Positions 37,853 through 48,999 of a stretch of 64,000 bases of DNA are shown here, one piece after another. This DNA comes from Owenia fusiformis (Eukaryota > Annelida > Polychaeta > Sabellida > Oweniidae). A program made the translations under genes and the position numbers. The stretch lies in assembly GCA_903813345.2 (NCBI GenBank), contig CAIIXF020000010.1, forward strand, positions 30,994,828 through 31,058,827, given 5' to 3'. Numbering within the stretch: the stretch's first letter is position 1; every line of letters begins with the position of its first letter. The notes under the pieces were generated by a model. The model saw nothing but the letters and a program-made list of their open reading frames with translations. It was not told where the DNA came from and did not search any database.

Positions 37853-39950
37853 AGAGTTTATAAAGTAGTTTAATATCTTCCCAAATCTTAGAATAGAATT
37901 CCCGAGTTCTAATTGAACATTTTTAGGAGTTTAACTATTTTTTGGATCCCACATCATTTGAGACTGAATGCTCTATCTTGTATGAGTACGTGTATCTACA
38001 ACTATTTTTGAGGTTATGAGTATTGGCTATCAATTGGCTATCAATTTCTAATTTCTTCTTCAACATGTATTGTAATGACTTAAGTATGAATGAAATGTCC
38101 CTTGGTCTTCTGGTCTTGGATTGTGATATTGGTTGTTGAATGGTGGGGGAAAGGGGGTATAAGACATTGTTTCTTTTCACATTAGATCATGGTTTTGGGC
38201 TATATGGGGTTTGTTTTTCTTGACTGGTATGCACTTAGAGTTTGCTTTTTCTTGTTAAGTTCCACTACAACTTTTGGTCCTTTCCCTTTGGCACAAGTGC
38301 TTATATATTGGATGTCGTGTACCATGCTGTGAAGACTATTGCATAGTATGTAAGGTGTTGCATTAATTTCATGTTTGAATTTGGTCTTAAATTGCTAGAA
38401 CCGACCTCAACCTGTCAGAACTGAGTATATCTACTAGCTTGCAATTATGGACTAGATAAATCAAATTGTATTTCCTTCAGTCTCAACCAATCTTCAAAAC
38501 TGTGAAGAAACCTGGAAAGAAAAGAAAACTCGCGTGAGCCTGTCCTGAGAAAAATAGACTCTACACATTCCTAAACCATGATCAAACGTGAAAAGAAATA
38601 ATATCCATCCCCAACCCTCAAATCGTGAACCAATATCACAATCGAGGAATGTTCATTCGTCAAATAGAAGCATGTTCCTCGTGGTAAAGTATGAATTTGA
38701 GTTGTGTTATTTCGCAACACTCAATATTTAAAAAATGGTCAGATGGAAAATTGCAAGATAACTGACGGTAGGCACGAATTTGACAAAATTGCGACTGGAC
38801 ATGTTAGGTAGACATTAATTGAGCCATAGACTCGGTCAACGGTTGGAGAGGATTTAACTAGATCTATTCAACACTATATATTTCCACTATACTGTAGTTT
38901 CGCAAGCGTTACCTTGGATGACAATATTATTGATGTTTTATATTGATATTTCTGCTAATAGGATTCTGTTTATATTTATTATACAAATTAAAAAAAAGAC
39001 AGGTTTTGGAGACATGATCATTTCATAAAAATACTTTTGGGGTTTGACTAGTTGTGTCCTACATTTAATCCAAACGTCTGAATATAAGAGAGCGAAAGAG
39101 ATAACAGGCATTTGTTCATGAGTTTAGTACTATAATAACAGTTGATTAGTCTGATGATAGTTCAGGTTTTCTATAAAAAGTAGTATCAATTAACACAAAT
39201 AGAGCCCCACACACCCACATACATAAAGACATTAAATTTACCCGTCTTCTCCTTTGTTCTAGATTATCCTATGTTGGTACGCCTAATGTAGTAAGGATCG
39301 TATTCTTCAACCTCCCTTTTGATGTTGGACCATGACTTTTATAGCTGCTTGCATTGAATCAATTGGACATATTAGTTGATTGCTCTTATTAGAACGTCTC
39401 TGATGATTTTTTTCTCAACATAGCATGTGGTAAACGATTCTCCGAGTGTCTGTTTCGATTAACTATTTTTAGCCAATGTCTTCAAAGAGTACCATTCATT
39501 CTAATACATGCCTGAAAGATAAATACGCATATCGACCTTATTTATTTTGTTTGAATTATTTTGAAATTTTGAAATTTATTATCAAAAATACTCAGGGGGG
39601 GGAGGGTTCCCAAAGATGACCTTTGGTATTGGCATGTTCGATAACCAATTTTATAAACAGGTCTCATTTGCCATTAAAATGGCAAAGTTTGATGTTGTTT
39701 TAAGAGTATTCTTTTCTAGTTCGGACCGAGTAAATCCAATAGTACTACCGTCGTTTTGAAATCATGATGTTGAACTTATGTGAAACTGAAATAAACACCA
39801 TTTCAACGATTTGATTTTGCGCATATGCGGCACTGAGAAAGCACGTGCTCATGATTGTTTAAGTGTTCGCATCTAACAATTTGATTGGACATCATGTAAT
39901 GACCAGAGGGCGTCCCAGGGGAATGACTAACTAATGACTATAACGAGCAT
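37853..39950. other. Unassigned non-coding DNA
   Basis: The minus-strand frame 37935-38180 is lysine- and serine-rich without a recognised domain. It could be an eroded LINE segment given its neighbour, but this is not supported. No other structure was seen. Confidence 0.35.
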
Positions 39951-39951
39951 A

Positions 39952-39982
39952 GTTGCTACTACAGCTGGGCCGTAGTAGCAAC
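39952..39982. repeat. Perfect 11-bp stem hairpin
   Basis: GTTGCTACTAC and GTAGTAGCAAC flank a 9-nt loop (AGCTGGGCC). The right half starts a 45-bp direct repeat that recurs at 40098-40145 beyond the SINE. Confidence 0.75.
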
Positions 39983-40011
39983 TTACAATCGGGTCGTTAA
40001 AAGTGTGCTAA

Positions 40012-40094
40012 ATTCAATGCCCCGAATGGTAATCGAACCTAGGACCCTTGGATCCGAAGTCTGATGCTCTACCGACTGAGTTATAAAGGCTTAA
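40012..40094 (-). repeat. tRNA-derived SINE head (tRNA-like pseudogene)
   Basis: On the minus strand this reads like a tRNA: A box TAACTCAGTCGGTAGAGC, anticodon loop CTTCGGA (TCG, Arg-like), B box GGTTCGATTAC. The acceptor and T stems no longer pair and the anticodon stem has mismatches, so it is not a working tRNA. Direct repeats of about 45 bp flank it (39957-40000 and 40098-40145, starting CTACAGCTGGGCCGTAGTAG). The frame 40014-40223 is an artefact of this repeat. Confidence 0.6.
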
Positions 40095-40229
40095 GCCCCT
40101 ACAGCTGGGCCGTAGTAGCAACTTACTATCAAGGGTCGTTACAATCACATAATGGTGAAACCCGAATACGGTAGGATATGAAAAGAGCGATTCAATTCTT
40201 TTGACAAATACTGATATGAACAAGGTTTG

Positions 40230-41585
40230 TAATGATTTAAAATGGCATATTCACGATTTATGACTGATGTCTCATTCGATGGGAGTTGCGCCGGGATCCA
40301 AAAGACCCTGTGACTTAACAATCATATTATGAAGGGTCACATGTCACCGGTGCTTGAATTCGCGGCTTGATTCTAAAACAGAGAATGTAAAGATAAAGCG
40401 CATGTGCAGCAGATTACCCCCGTAACCCCTTGGTGAAAACAAGTCACTGTCCTTCCACTTGTTTTGGATTAGGTTCGTGTCAGCTACGTACGTCACCTCA
40501 CAAAAATCTGTTACTAAGCTAGTGCTAATCTGTTTTGTTTATACTTGAACAATTAACTATTTAAATATGAACATTCTGGCGAAGAAGCTATCGGCCCGAA
40601 GCTCTGAAGTCACTCGTAACGCATAAGTGCTCCGACACACTTGGAAGGGACGATATTGTCAAAAGTTACAACTAAGTTGTGCTAATCATAAGGTAAGAAA
40701 AAAAATTGTTTTAGGTTAAACGGAAATAATAGGTAAATTAGAACCCATCAAGTAGGATAACAGTGATAAAAAGAGTTTAAACGTTAACACTGAACTATAA
40801 AGAATGGTCGGACGATTTTGTGTTGATATTACACTAGAAAATATGTTAAAGAGGGGCATGGGGTATAAATAGGAGGCAGACTAATGGAACAGCCAAAATA
40901 ACTGGATTTGTTATATTACCATAAAGCTGGTCAATGTTCTGAAATTTCATATCGATTGAGAAAATGTTAATTGCTCCAGATTTTGTTATGTGTATCTTTC
41001 AATGTTTTGATGTTCATATTCTGTAATTTTAACTTCATCATTTTGTTGGTTTGTACTAAGACATTTAAAAACAGAAATAACATTTTTTTAATTTAAAAGT
41101 CCTCTAGCTTAGCCAATCAAAATCAAGAATTAAGCAATGTTGTTAATTAAACTTACTAATCCTGACTTTCAGTGCCATGTTAAAGTGTGGCCGTAACCCG
41201 ATATTTTAATGGGAGTTGCTTGCAACTTTAAAAACGGCCTTTACCGAGGCAATAAACTGAGAAACTTAAAGAAAGAAAAAAATAAAGTTATTTCAAGAGC
41301 AGATAATGATAAGCACATTTTTAATTAAACTGAATGTTCTTAAACTTTTCCTTATTGCATTGTATATATTTCTATCTAATACAGGTTCTTATCTCTTTTT
41401 GAATTCTTATTTGTATTGATTTAATAAGTGCGTTTTACCCTTTAGTGCCTTTTCTAGTCAGCCGGTCAGTGACATTGGCTAGATCCGTCTATGTGGATAA
41501 AACATAATTGATGTACTGAAACATAATCATACCCAACAAACTGTCTTAAAAAATAATTGTACTTCACAGATAAAACAGATAAAAC
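40230..41585. other. Upstream region of the sushi/PAN gene
   Basis: No coding exon was found. An acceptor-like TGTACTTCACAG ends at 41570, just before the start codon, so a 5'UTR intron is possible. A TATA box was not identified. Confidence 0.35.
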
Positions 41586-44500
41586 ATGAAGCTGTTCATG
41601 GTAGTGTTAATTTTGGTCCTGATTGATGCTTGCATCTGTGTGCACTCTAGCGGACACAGTGGCAGCGGGAGACAAAGAGGTCACATGAGTCATAGTAGTA
41701 GCAGTCGTAGTAGAAGTAGTGACGAAGGTAAGATATTATGATTTTGGATGCTTGCATCTGTGTGCACTCTAGCGGACACAGTGGCAAGGGGAGACAGAGA
41801 GGCCACATGCGTCATAGTAGTAGCAGTCGTAGTAGAAGTAGTGACGAAGGTAAGATATTATGATTTTGGATGCTTGCATCTGTGGGCGCTCTAGCGGACA
41901 CAGTGGCAGCGGGAGACAAAGAGGTCACATGAGTCATAGTAGTAGCAGTCGTAGTAGAAGTAGTGACGAAGGTAAGATATTATGATTTTGGATGCTTGCA
42001 TCTGTGTGCACTCTAGCGGACACAGTTGCAAGGGGAGACAGAGAGGCCACATGCGTCATAGTAGTAGCAGTCGTAGTAGAAGTAGTGACGAAGGTAAGAT
42101 ATTATGATTTTGGATGCTTGCATCTGTGGGCGCTCTAGCGGACACAGTGGCAGAGGGAGACAGAGAGGCTGCATGCGTCATAGTAGTAGCAGTCGTAGTA
42201 GAAGTAGTGACGAAGGTAAGATATTGTGATTTTGGATGCTTGCATCTGTGGGCGCTCTAGCGGGCACAGTGGCTGCGGGGGACATGGGGCCCACATGAGT
42301 CATAGTAGTAGCAGTCGTAATTGTAAGATATTATGCTTTTACCTAGTTATTTTACCTAATTATGAACATGAATGATCGAGGACCTTATATAACTTATATT
42401 GTCACATTTTATAGAGGTGGAATGCGAACCACTGGAGGCACCAGGGAATGGCTCCTTGCAATTGATAAATGGTGAAAGCTCCATCGGTACCGTCGCTATT
42501 TATTCCTGCGAAGAAGGGTATGTATTAAATGGAAACGCGACAAGAGTGTGCCTACCATTAGACAGTCAACGTAAAGTTATTGGAGCAGAGTGGAGTGATG
42601 ATGAACCCACTTGTAATCGTAAGTTTTCCTACTGAAAAAATTAAGATAATTATTATATACTAAAAAGATACTAAGTAATTGACTTTAGTAAGGCCTTCGT
42701 GAATAAATAAGTTATAGCATTTATGATGTCAGAAAATCCAACATGATGTATGATGATTGTACATGCTCCTTGAAAGAAAGTGTTAGTTACATGAGGCCCA
42801 TGAATAAGTGATATAAAAGCATTAAAATGGTGCATCCATGCAGTGTTGATTTAGAACCTGGACTTAGTGTAATGTAGAATGACCATTTCTTGATGTTACT
42901 TTCCGAAATTTGCAAGGATCAAGTTGGCAAAGCATCAGTTTCAATCTGTAGAGTCAAGTGGTCGCCTAGACAACCACACAATGAATGACCTTGTATGCGA
43001 TGATTGGTTATATAATGCACTACACTGTAGTTATATGAAATACTGTGATCGGATTAGCTTGAACTGGACACACCTTGCCTAACTATGTGTGAATTATATA
43101 TATCAAATTGTATTAAAAAATTGCTCGGTATTTACATACAGCTGTAGATTGCGGTATTCCTACAAGAACAAGTGATTTCCTTAATATTACATACACTACC
43201 ACAACATTTGGTTCAAACGCTACCTTCAGTTGCCCTGCATGTGGAAGAAGATTACTCGAAGGGGACCCTATCACATGTCTGCCAAGTGGAGAATGGAGTT
43301 GTAGTGCAGCAAGGTGCGGTGGAATTGGAGGTAATTCATAGCCTATAAAGAACTATATCATCAATTTATGAAAAAATGTCATCGAAATATATACAGAGAT
43401 ATAGAGACAATACGTTAGTTGTTATTTAGCTGATCTCTCATAAAATGTGAAGTGCTCTCTACTCTCAGATGAAGATCTTTATGTTTCACTCACTTAGTTT
43501 CAATTTTGCATGTGACTAAAAAGTACCTATGGTCGTAATATTATCATTTGTTTGTTCGACGGTCAAATAAAGATATTGTTATGTCATTGTAATATATTAG
43601 CTTTCTTCTAGATTAAACCACACTTAGGTAGGAACAAATAGAATGAACTTTGATTTATTTTGAAGAATATCCAGCTATAACAAAGAAGAGGGCATCATTT
43701 TTCTATTGTTTTTTATGAATGTACACTTGGCATTAGCTATCCAAAACCAGTATAGCACAAAAGATGATTGACTGGCTAATGCAGAGCACTAAAGCTTAAC
43801 TAAATATATACCATATTTACCCTTTGAATAGTTAAATATTAAACACAAAAGAAAACAAACTTAAAACTAAACATGCCCTCATGTTAAATACAGTGCACTA
43901 AAGCTGAACTAATTATACCCACTCACTTGTTAATACTCTTAGCTCATATAGTCAAAAAGAAATGATTTTTTTCATAAAATTCGATCAGGGACCACTTAAC
44001 TGTGATAATAGTCAGTGTCCATTGAGTGGTAAAAGTTAGATTAACAATCCGTTTTTGGGTCTTAGGAAAAATAATGGCTTCTGGGCTTCGCCCCTTGGCC
44101 ATTATTTTTACTAATCCTCAAGACTCATTGTTTATTCATTACTTAATTGCTAACCCTCTGTGAAAAAAGGTGCATGGTCCTTTATCAGTCATATTTTTTT
44201 AGTCTTCTGTATTATCATGCTTAACAATCAAATGTACAATCTATGTATACTTTGGCCAAATGGAGGAAATTTCAAAGAATTTCGCAAATACGGTAAAAAA
44301 TTAGAACGGATTGAATAGAACAACTCACAAAATCGTGAGTGTGACTTTTTACCTTAAATTGATGTCATAATTATGAGAAATTCAATATCCAGCAATTCTT
44401 TCAATAAGGACATCTTGTGAGACACAAAACTTAGTTTAGAGCAACGCACCATTTTAGAAAGTTTTCAATCCAGTAAAACTTTGTAAAAAATCAGTCAATA

Positions 44501-47260
44501 GAATGACATTTTGATTAATAACAACCACTTTGTAATAGAATTTGAGGTAATATCCTTCAAATTCAGAAGTTCCTCCTCGGTTCAAAATTAGGGGTACAGG
44601 TAACATACATGTATATTACAATCAACTTGAAATTGTAAGGTAATTTTAACCCCTAGCCTTCACAATCACCCATAGATATGCTATATATCTTAAACTTAGC
44701 ATATTCATACCAGACTTTATGTCAGATGTGAATAATAAATGTGTTTAATAAGCAAATTGGTTACATTTTACCGTTAATTTTACTATTATTTAGGGGTAAA
44801 ATCGTCTGAAAATCGTGTTTTGGACGGATTTTGGCACTGCCATATTTTTTGTCAGTGTGTTAATGTTTCTTTCAAACCTGTCAGTTATAAACAGTTTGAC
44901 TCAGGCTTTACAATGGTATGAAGCATACATATAGAAAATATGGAGAATGGAGTTGTAGTGCAGCAAGGTGCGGTGGAATTGGAGGTAATTCATAGCCTAT
45001 AAAGAACTATATCATCAATTTATGAAAAAATGTCATCGAAATATATACATATAGAGACAATACGTTAGTTGTTATTTAGCTGATCTCTCATAAAATCTGA
45101 AGTGCTCTCTACTCTCAGATGAAGATCTTTATGTTTCACTCACTTAGTTTCAATTTTGCATGTGACTTAAAAGTACCTATGGTCGTAATATTATCATTTG
45201 TTTGTTCGACGGTCAAATAAAGATATTGTTATGTCATTGATATATATTAACTTTCTTCTAGATTAAACCACACTTAGGTAGGAACAAATAGAATGAACTT
45301 TGATTTATTTTGAAGAATATCCAGTTATAACAAAGAAGAGGGCATTATTTTTCTATTGTTTTTTATGAATGTACACTTGGCATTAGCTATCCAAAACCAG
45401 TATAGCACAAAAGATGATTGACTGGCTAATGCAGAGCACTAAAGCTTAACTAAATATATACCATATTTACCCTTTGAATAGTTAAATATTAAACACAAAA
45501 GAAAACAAACTTAAAACTAAACATGCCCTCATGTTAAATACAGTACACTAAAGTACAACTAATTATACCCACTCACTTGTTAATACACTTAGCTCATATA
45601 GTCAAAAAGAAATGATTTTTTTATAAAATTCGATCAGGGACCACTTAACTGTGATAATAGTCAGTGTCCACTGAGTGGTAAAAGTTAGATTAACAATCCG
45701 TTTTGGGTCTTAGGAAAAATAATGGCTTCTGGGCTTTGCCCCTTGGCCATTATTTTTACTAATCCTCAATACTCATTGTTTATTCATTACTTAATTGCTC
45801 ACCCTCTGTGAAAAAAGGTGCATGGTCCTTTATCAGTCATATTTTTTTAGTCTTCTGTATTATCATGCTTAACAATCAGATGTACAATCTATGCATACTT
45901 TGGCCAAATGGAGGAAATTTCAAAGAATTTCGTAAATACGGTAAAAAATTAGAACGGATTGAATAGAACAACTCACAAAATCGTGAGTGTGACTTTTTAC
46001 CTTAAATTGATGTCATAATTATGAGAAATTCAATATCCAGCAATTTTTTCAATAAGGACATCTTGTGAGACACAAAACTTAGTTTAGAGCAATGCACCAT
46101 TTTAGAAAGTTTTCAATCCAGTAAAACTTTGTAAAAAATCAGTCAATAGAATGACATTTTGATTAATAACAACCACTTTGTAATAGAATTTGAGGTAATA
46201 TCCTTCAAATTCAGAAGTTCCTCCTCGGTTCAAAATTAGGGGTACAGGTAACATACATGTATATTACAATCAACTTGATATTGTAAGATAATTTTAACCC
46301 CTAGCCTTCACAATCACCCATAGATATGCTATATATCTTAAACTTAGCATATTCATACCAGACTTTATGTCAGATGTGAATAATAAATGTGTTTAATAAG
46401 CAAATTGGTTACATTTTACCGTTAATTTTACTATTATTTAGGGGTAAAATCGTCTGAAAATCGTGTTTTGGACGGATTTTGGCACTGCCATATTTTTTGT
46501 CAGTGTGTTAATGTTTCTTTCAAACCTGTCAGTTATAAACAGTTTGACTCAGGCTTTACAATGGTATGAAGCATACATATAGAAAATGATGTCCCAGTCA
46601 CAGAAGAAATGTAAACACTGTATAATTGCAAATTGTAATTTATGACGTAATTTAAGGAAAAAGCCACAGTGATTTTGTGAGACAATGTTTTTGATCATTT
46701 CTTACTTTTTCAATTTTCTTTTAGTTTTTTAAGATTTTCACCAGTTTTTCACAATATGTATACGATATACCTCTATGAGTTTAGTATGATTATACAAAAG
46801 ACTAAAAATGTTATGATTGATAAAGGACCATTCACCTTTTTTCTTTACAGAGGGTATTCATATTTAGATACATTAGCATACCTTACAACGATGAACACAG
46901 ATTGAACACAATATGTATTATCAAACATTTTCTTCGTATACTGCTTGTACTGTCATATTAATTGGTCAACTTTTAATGTTATAGTGGAATGGAAGCCGTC
47001 CCTAGGCAGAACTTGCACCAGCTTGGATGTAGGCGGCCAAACATGGCTAGTGACGGGGATTGAAAGCCTTGTTGATTGTCAACGTGTTTGTGTTGTGTAT
47101 GACGGGTTTGAATGCAAATCTATCGAGTGGGGTAGAAACAATACAGCAGGGGGGAATCTTGGCGTAGCGTTGGATTGTGTATTGCAGGACTTTCTCATGT
47201 CAGATCAAGGTGTTATGACAGACAGTAATTGTATAGCTAGGGTCTACCGAGAAATTTCCT
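41586..47260 (+). CDS. Secreted sushi (CCP) and PAN/Apple-domain protein, four exons, probably incomplete at the 3' end
   Basis: Exons 41586-41727, 42415-42618, 43142-43330 and 46985-47260 all join in phase 1 with AG/GT borders. Exon 1 gives a signal peptide (KLFMVVLILVLIDACICV) and a His/Ser/Arg-rich linker ending SSSSRSRSSDE. Exon 2 is a sushi domain with four Cys (VEC, YSC, RVC, PTC) and the late Trp. Exon 3 is a second sushi-like domain with CPAC and EWSC. Exon 4 looks like a PAN/Apple domain: RTC, VDCQRVC, FECKSIEW, DCVLQD, SNCIARVYRE. Exons 2 to 4 correspond to one domain each, typical of shuffled extracellular proteins. A binding or lectin-like extracellular role fits the domains but is inference. 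Exon 4 ends with a good donor (CCT|GTAAGT), so more exons are expected to the right; none was certain. Confidence 0.8.
41625..42336 (+). repeat. 122-bp tandem repeat spanning the exon 1/intron 1 junction
   Basis: Units start with GATGCTTGCATCTGTG at 41625, 41747, 41869, 41991, 42113 and 42235. Each includes the last part of exon 1 and the donor GACGAAGGTAAGAT; the sixth unit is cut short and lacks GACGAAG. Only the first unit is joined to the start codon. Reading on past the first donor reaches a stop within the intron, and the later units have no acceptor in front, so they are intronic copies. Units 1 and 3 share AGCGGGAGACAAAGAGGTC while 2 and 4 share AAGGGGAGACAGAGAGGCC, which suggests doubling of a two-unit block. 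Confidence 0.9.
43287..46587 (+). repeat. 1.65-kb direct tandem duplication in intron 3 of the sushi/PAN gene
   Basis: 43287-44940 and 44941-46587 are nearly identical, with only scattered substitutions and small gaps. Each unit begins TGGAGAATGGAGTTGTAGTG, the last 44 bases of exon 3, and includes the donor after GGAATTGGAG. The second copy of the exon end (44941-44984) has no acceptor before it, so it is a dead exon fragment. The remainder is intron, including a hairpin and one end of an inverted-repeat element. High identity argues for a recent event. Confidence 0.92.
44043..44131. repeat. Hairpin with GGGCTTCGCCCC core (second copy at 45692-45780)
   Basis: The arms AAAAATAATGGC and GCCATTATTTTT pair perfectly and extend outward with mismatches to about 36 bp each side (AACAAT, TTAG). 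The core GGGCTTCGCCCC is itself nearly self-complementary. The second copy results from the 1.65-kb duplication. Confidence 0.65.
45801..46855. mobile_element. Inverted-repeat element with ACCCTCTGT ends
   Basis: The left end ACCCTCTGTG, then AAAAAAGGTGCATGGTCC and TTTATCA, matches the reverse complement of the right end at 46790-46855 (ACCCTCTGTAAAG, AAAAAAGGTGAATGGTCC). The inverted similarity runs for about 65 bp. A left part of the same element is duplicated at 44153-44940 by the 1.65-kb tandem duplication, without its right end. No coding potential. Confidence 0.6.
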
Positions 47261-48990
47261 GTAAGTCATTCCCATATTAGTTATACATTTTTTTACAGTT
47301 AGCAATTCAATATCTCAAAACGAAATCTTTAACACCATAAAAGTCTATGCGTCAGTACATAACTGAAAACGGCAACTCCACGGAGTAACATTTCCAACCA
47401 AACAAAGCAAATATCAAAACTTTTCATCAAAAATGGTCATTTTCAGTTATAGTTTAAGTCGCTTTTCCTTAATAAAGGTATTTTGTCCCAAGGACATCAG
47501 CCGGTAACGTTTGACCTAGATCTGGTTTTATTATTTCTTGCGTGAAAGCCAACCATATTGAATCGAGACAGATCAAATGTAACTCCTTATCACTGCTAAA
47601 CTTCGAGAGAAAATTGGCAAAAATTCGGAATTCTTGGACGCATATTGTTTACAGTTACAAGAAAGGTTTGGATACAATCAAACATGACAATAATCACATG
47701 GTCTAACTTTTTCAATATCGAGAATGTTATATTTTAGGCGATTGAGATGTACCACGTGGCAGTTGATAGGCGTGAACAACAAAAAAAGAAAACAATATAA
47801 CCATTGACTGATTCCATTTGATTTGTGATACGTTTTTCGAATGAAATAAATAGTATGATGTATTCTCTGCCAGATTTTCTGTAAGTTTTTATCAGAAAGC
47901 ATTTCAGCTAGCTTTAATTCATAATGTTAATAGAATAAGATATACCACTATCTCTCAATAAATCTTATCTAATTAAATTTATTCTCAAATCGTGAGTTTT
48001 TTATTTTCTTCATCATTCTTGGCGCCAGTCTGAAAAAAATTAATTTAATAATTCTACCACGGGTGCAGTGACTAAATGTACTTAGCACTTGAACATAGTT
48101 TGGGGTGTATGTATTCTGATCGGAACTAACGTTTAATGACACTTTACAAGTTCAATGACCTAAGTAGTTTATAAAAGTATATTTAATTTAAACACTTTTA
48201 TTTGTGATCTAATTTGTATTTTGCAATTTAATTTGTTATCGCCAGAGAATGGTAAGAGTGCATAGCATTATTCTAGAATGCTTTTTTTTTATCTCATTCT
48301 ATTCATCAGATGGAAAAAATCATGCTCAACTTCAAATAATTAAAAGGACATACAAACATACCGCCTATTATTCCATAGTTAGCATGATATTCATAGGATA
48401 ACATGTGAAAATAAAAACGGTATTTTTGTAATCAGTGGTAAAATATGATATTTTTGACAAATTTTCACTTAACCATAGCATACGATTTTTTAGCCATGAC
48501 ATACGACGTCGTATGCGATGGTTTATGGATTTTTGCTACTTCAGACTCAAAACGAGGCTAAGTGTCAACATCGCGGGATCGTTTGGAAAATTCGAATTAA
48601 ATGACTTAATTTCCGAAGATTCTGATGATGACTTTAACTATGGAATAAAAAGAACATCCTATGATTTACTCGTGATATGATTTTAATCCACTCATGGTTA
48701 TTGAAATCTGCACTCTCTCGCTACGCTCGCTCGTGCAGATATCATATCCATTCGTGGATAAAAATAATATCACTCATAAATCATAGGATATCCTCTATTT
48801 ATTTAAAACCCTTGAAAGTAATAAATATGACTCTGTGTCATATCAAAAAGATCAGGAAATAATATTGCGGTTCTAAGATGTAGAAAAAACATTAGCCCTG
48901 TCTGACTTGAAACTGCTTCATCTGATGGACAAATCTGATGGACAAAATTTACGCAACGCGACAGACTCAACTACAAATTTAATTTTTGCA
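47261..48990. other. Non-coding region after the last recognised sushi/PAN exon
   Basis: Expected downstream exons were not identified. 47365-47415 resembles the left end of the element at 8696. CATACGACGTCGTATG (48500-48515) is a perfect 16-bp palindrome. The frame 48435-48680 follows an acceptor-like CAG and is phase-compatible with exon 4, but it is not Cys-rich and runs into a foldback, so it was not accepted. Confidence 0.4.
48655..48792. repeat. Foldback of about 140 bp with a CpG-rich tip
   Basis: The left arm ATCCTATGATTTACTCGTGA and right arm TCACTCATAAATCATAGGAT are inverted. The inner arms (ATCCACTCATGG / CCATTCGTGGAT) and a tip stem CTGCAC/GTGCAG follow. The tip loop is TCTCTCGCTACGCTCGCTC. 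No coding potential. Confidence 0.65.
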
Positions 48991-48999
48991 TAGCATTTT

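Noticed and set aside
37935-38180. 81-codon minus-strand frame near the LINE fragment
   Set aside because: Basic composition only. No motif ties it to LINE ORF1 or ORF2.
40014-40094. Functional tRNA-Arg (TCG)
   Set aside because: A and B boxes are present but the acceptor and T stems do not pair and the anticodon stem is mismatched. A tRNA-derived SINE fits better.
48246-48251. Six-base micro-exon between CGCCAG and GTAAGAG
   Set aside because: Joined to exon 4 it would create a TAG stop at the junction, and nothing else supports it.
48435-48680. Possible fifth exon of the sushi/PAN gene
   Set aside because: It follows an acceptor-like CAG and is phase-compatible, but it is not Cys-rich, has no domain, and ends within a foldback. 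Too weak to call.
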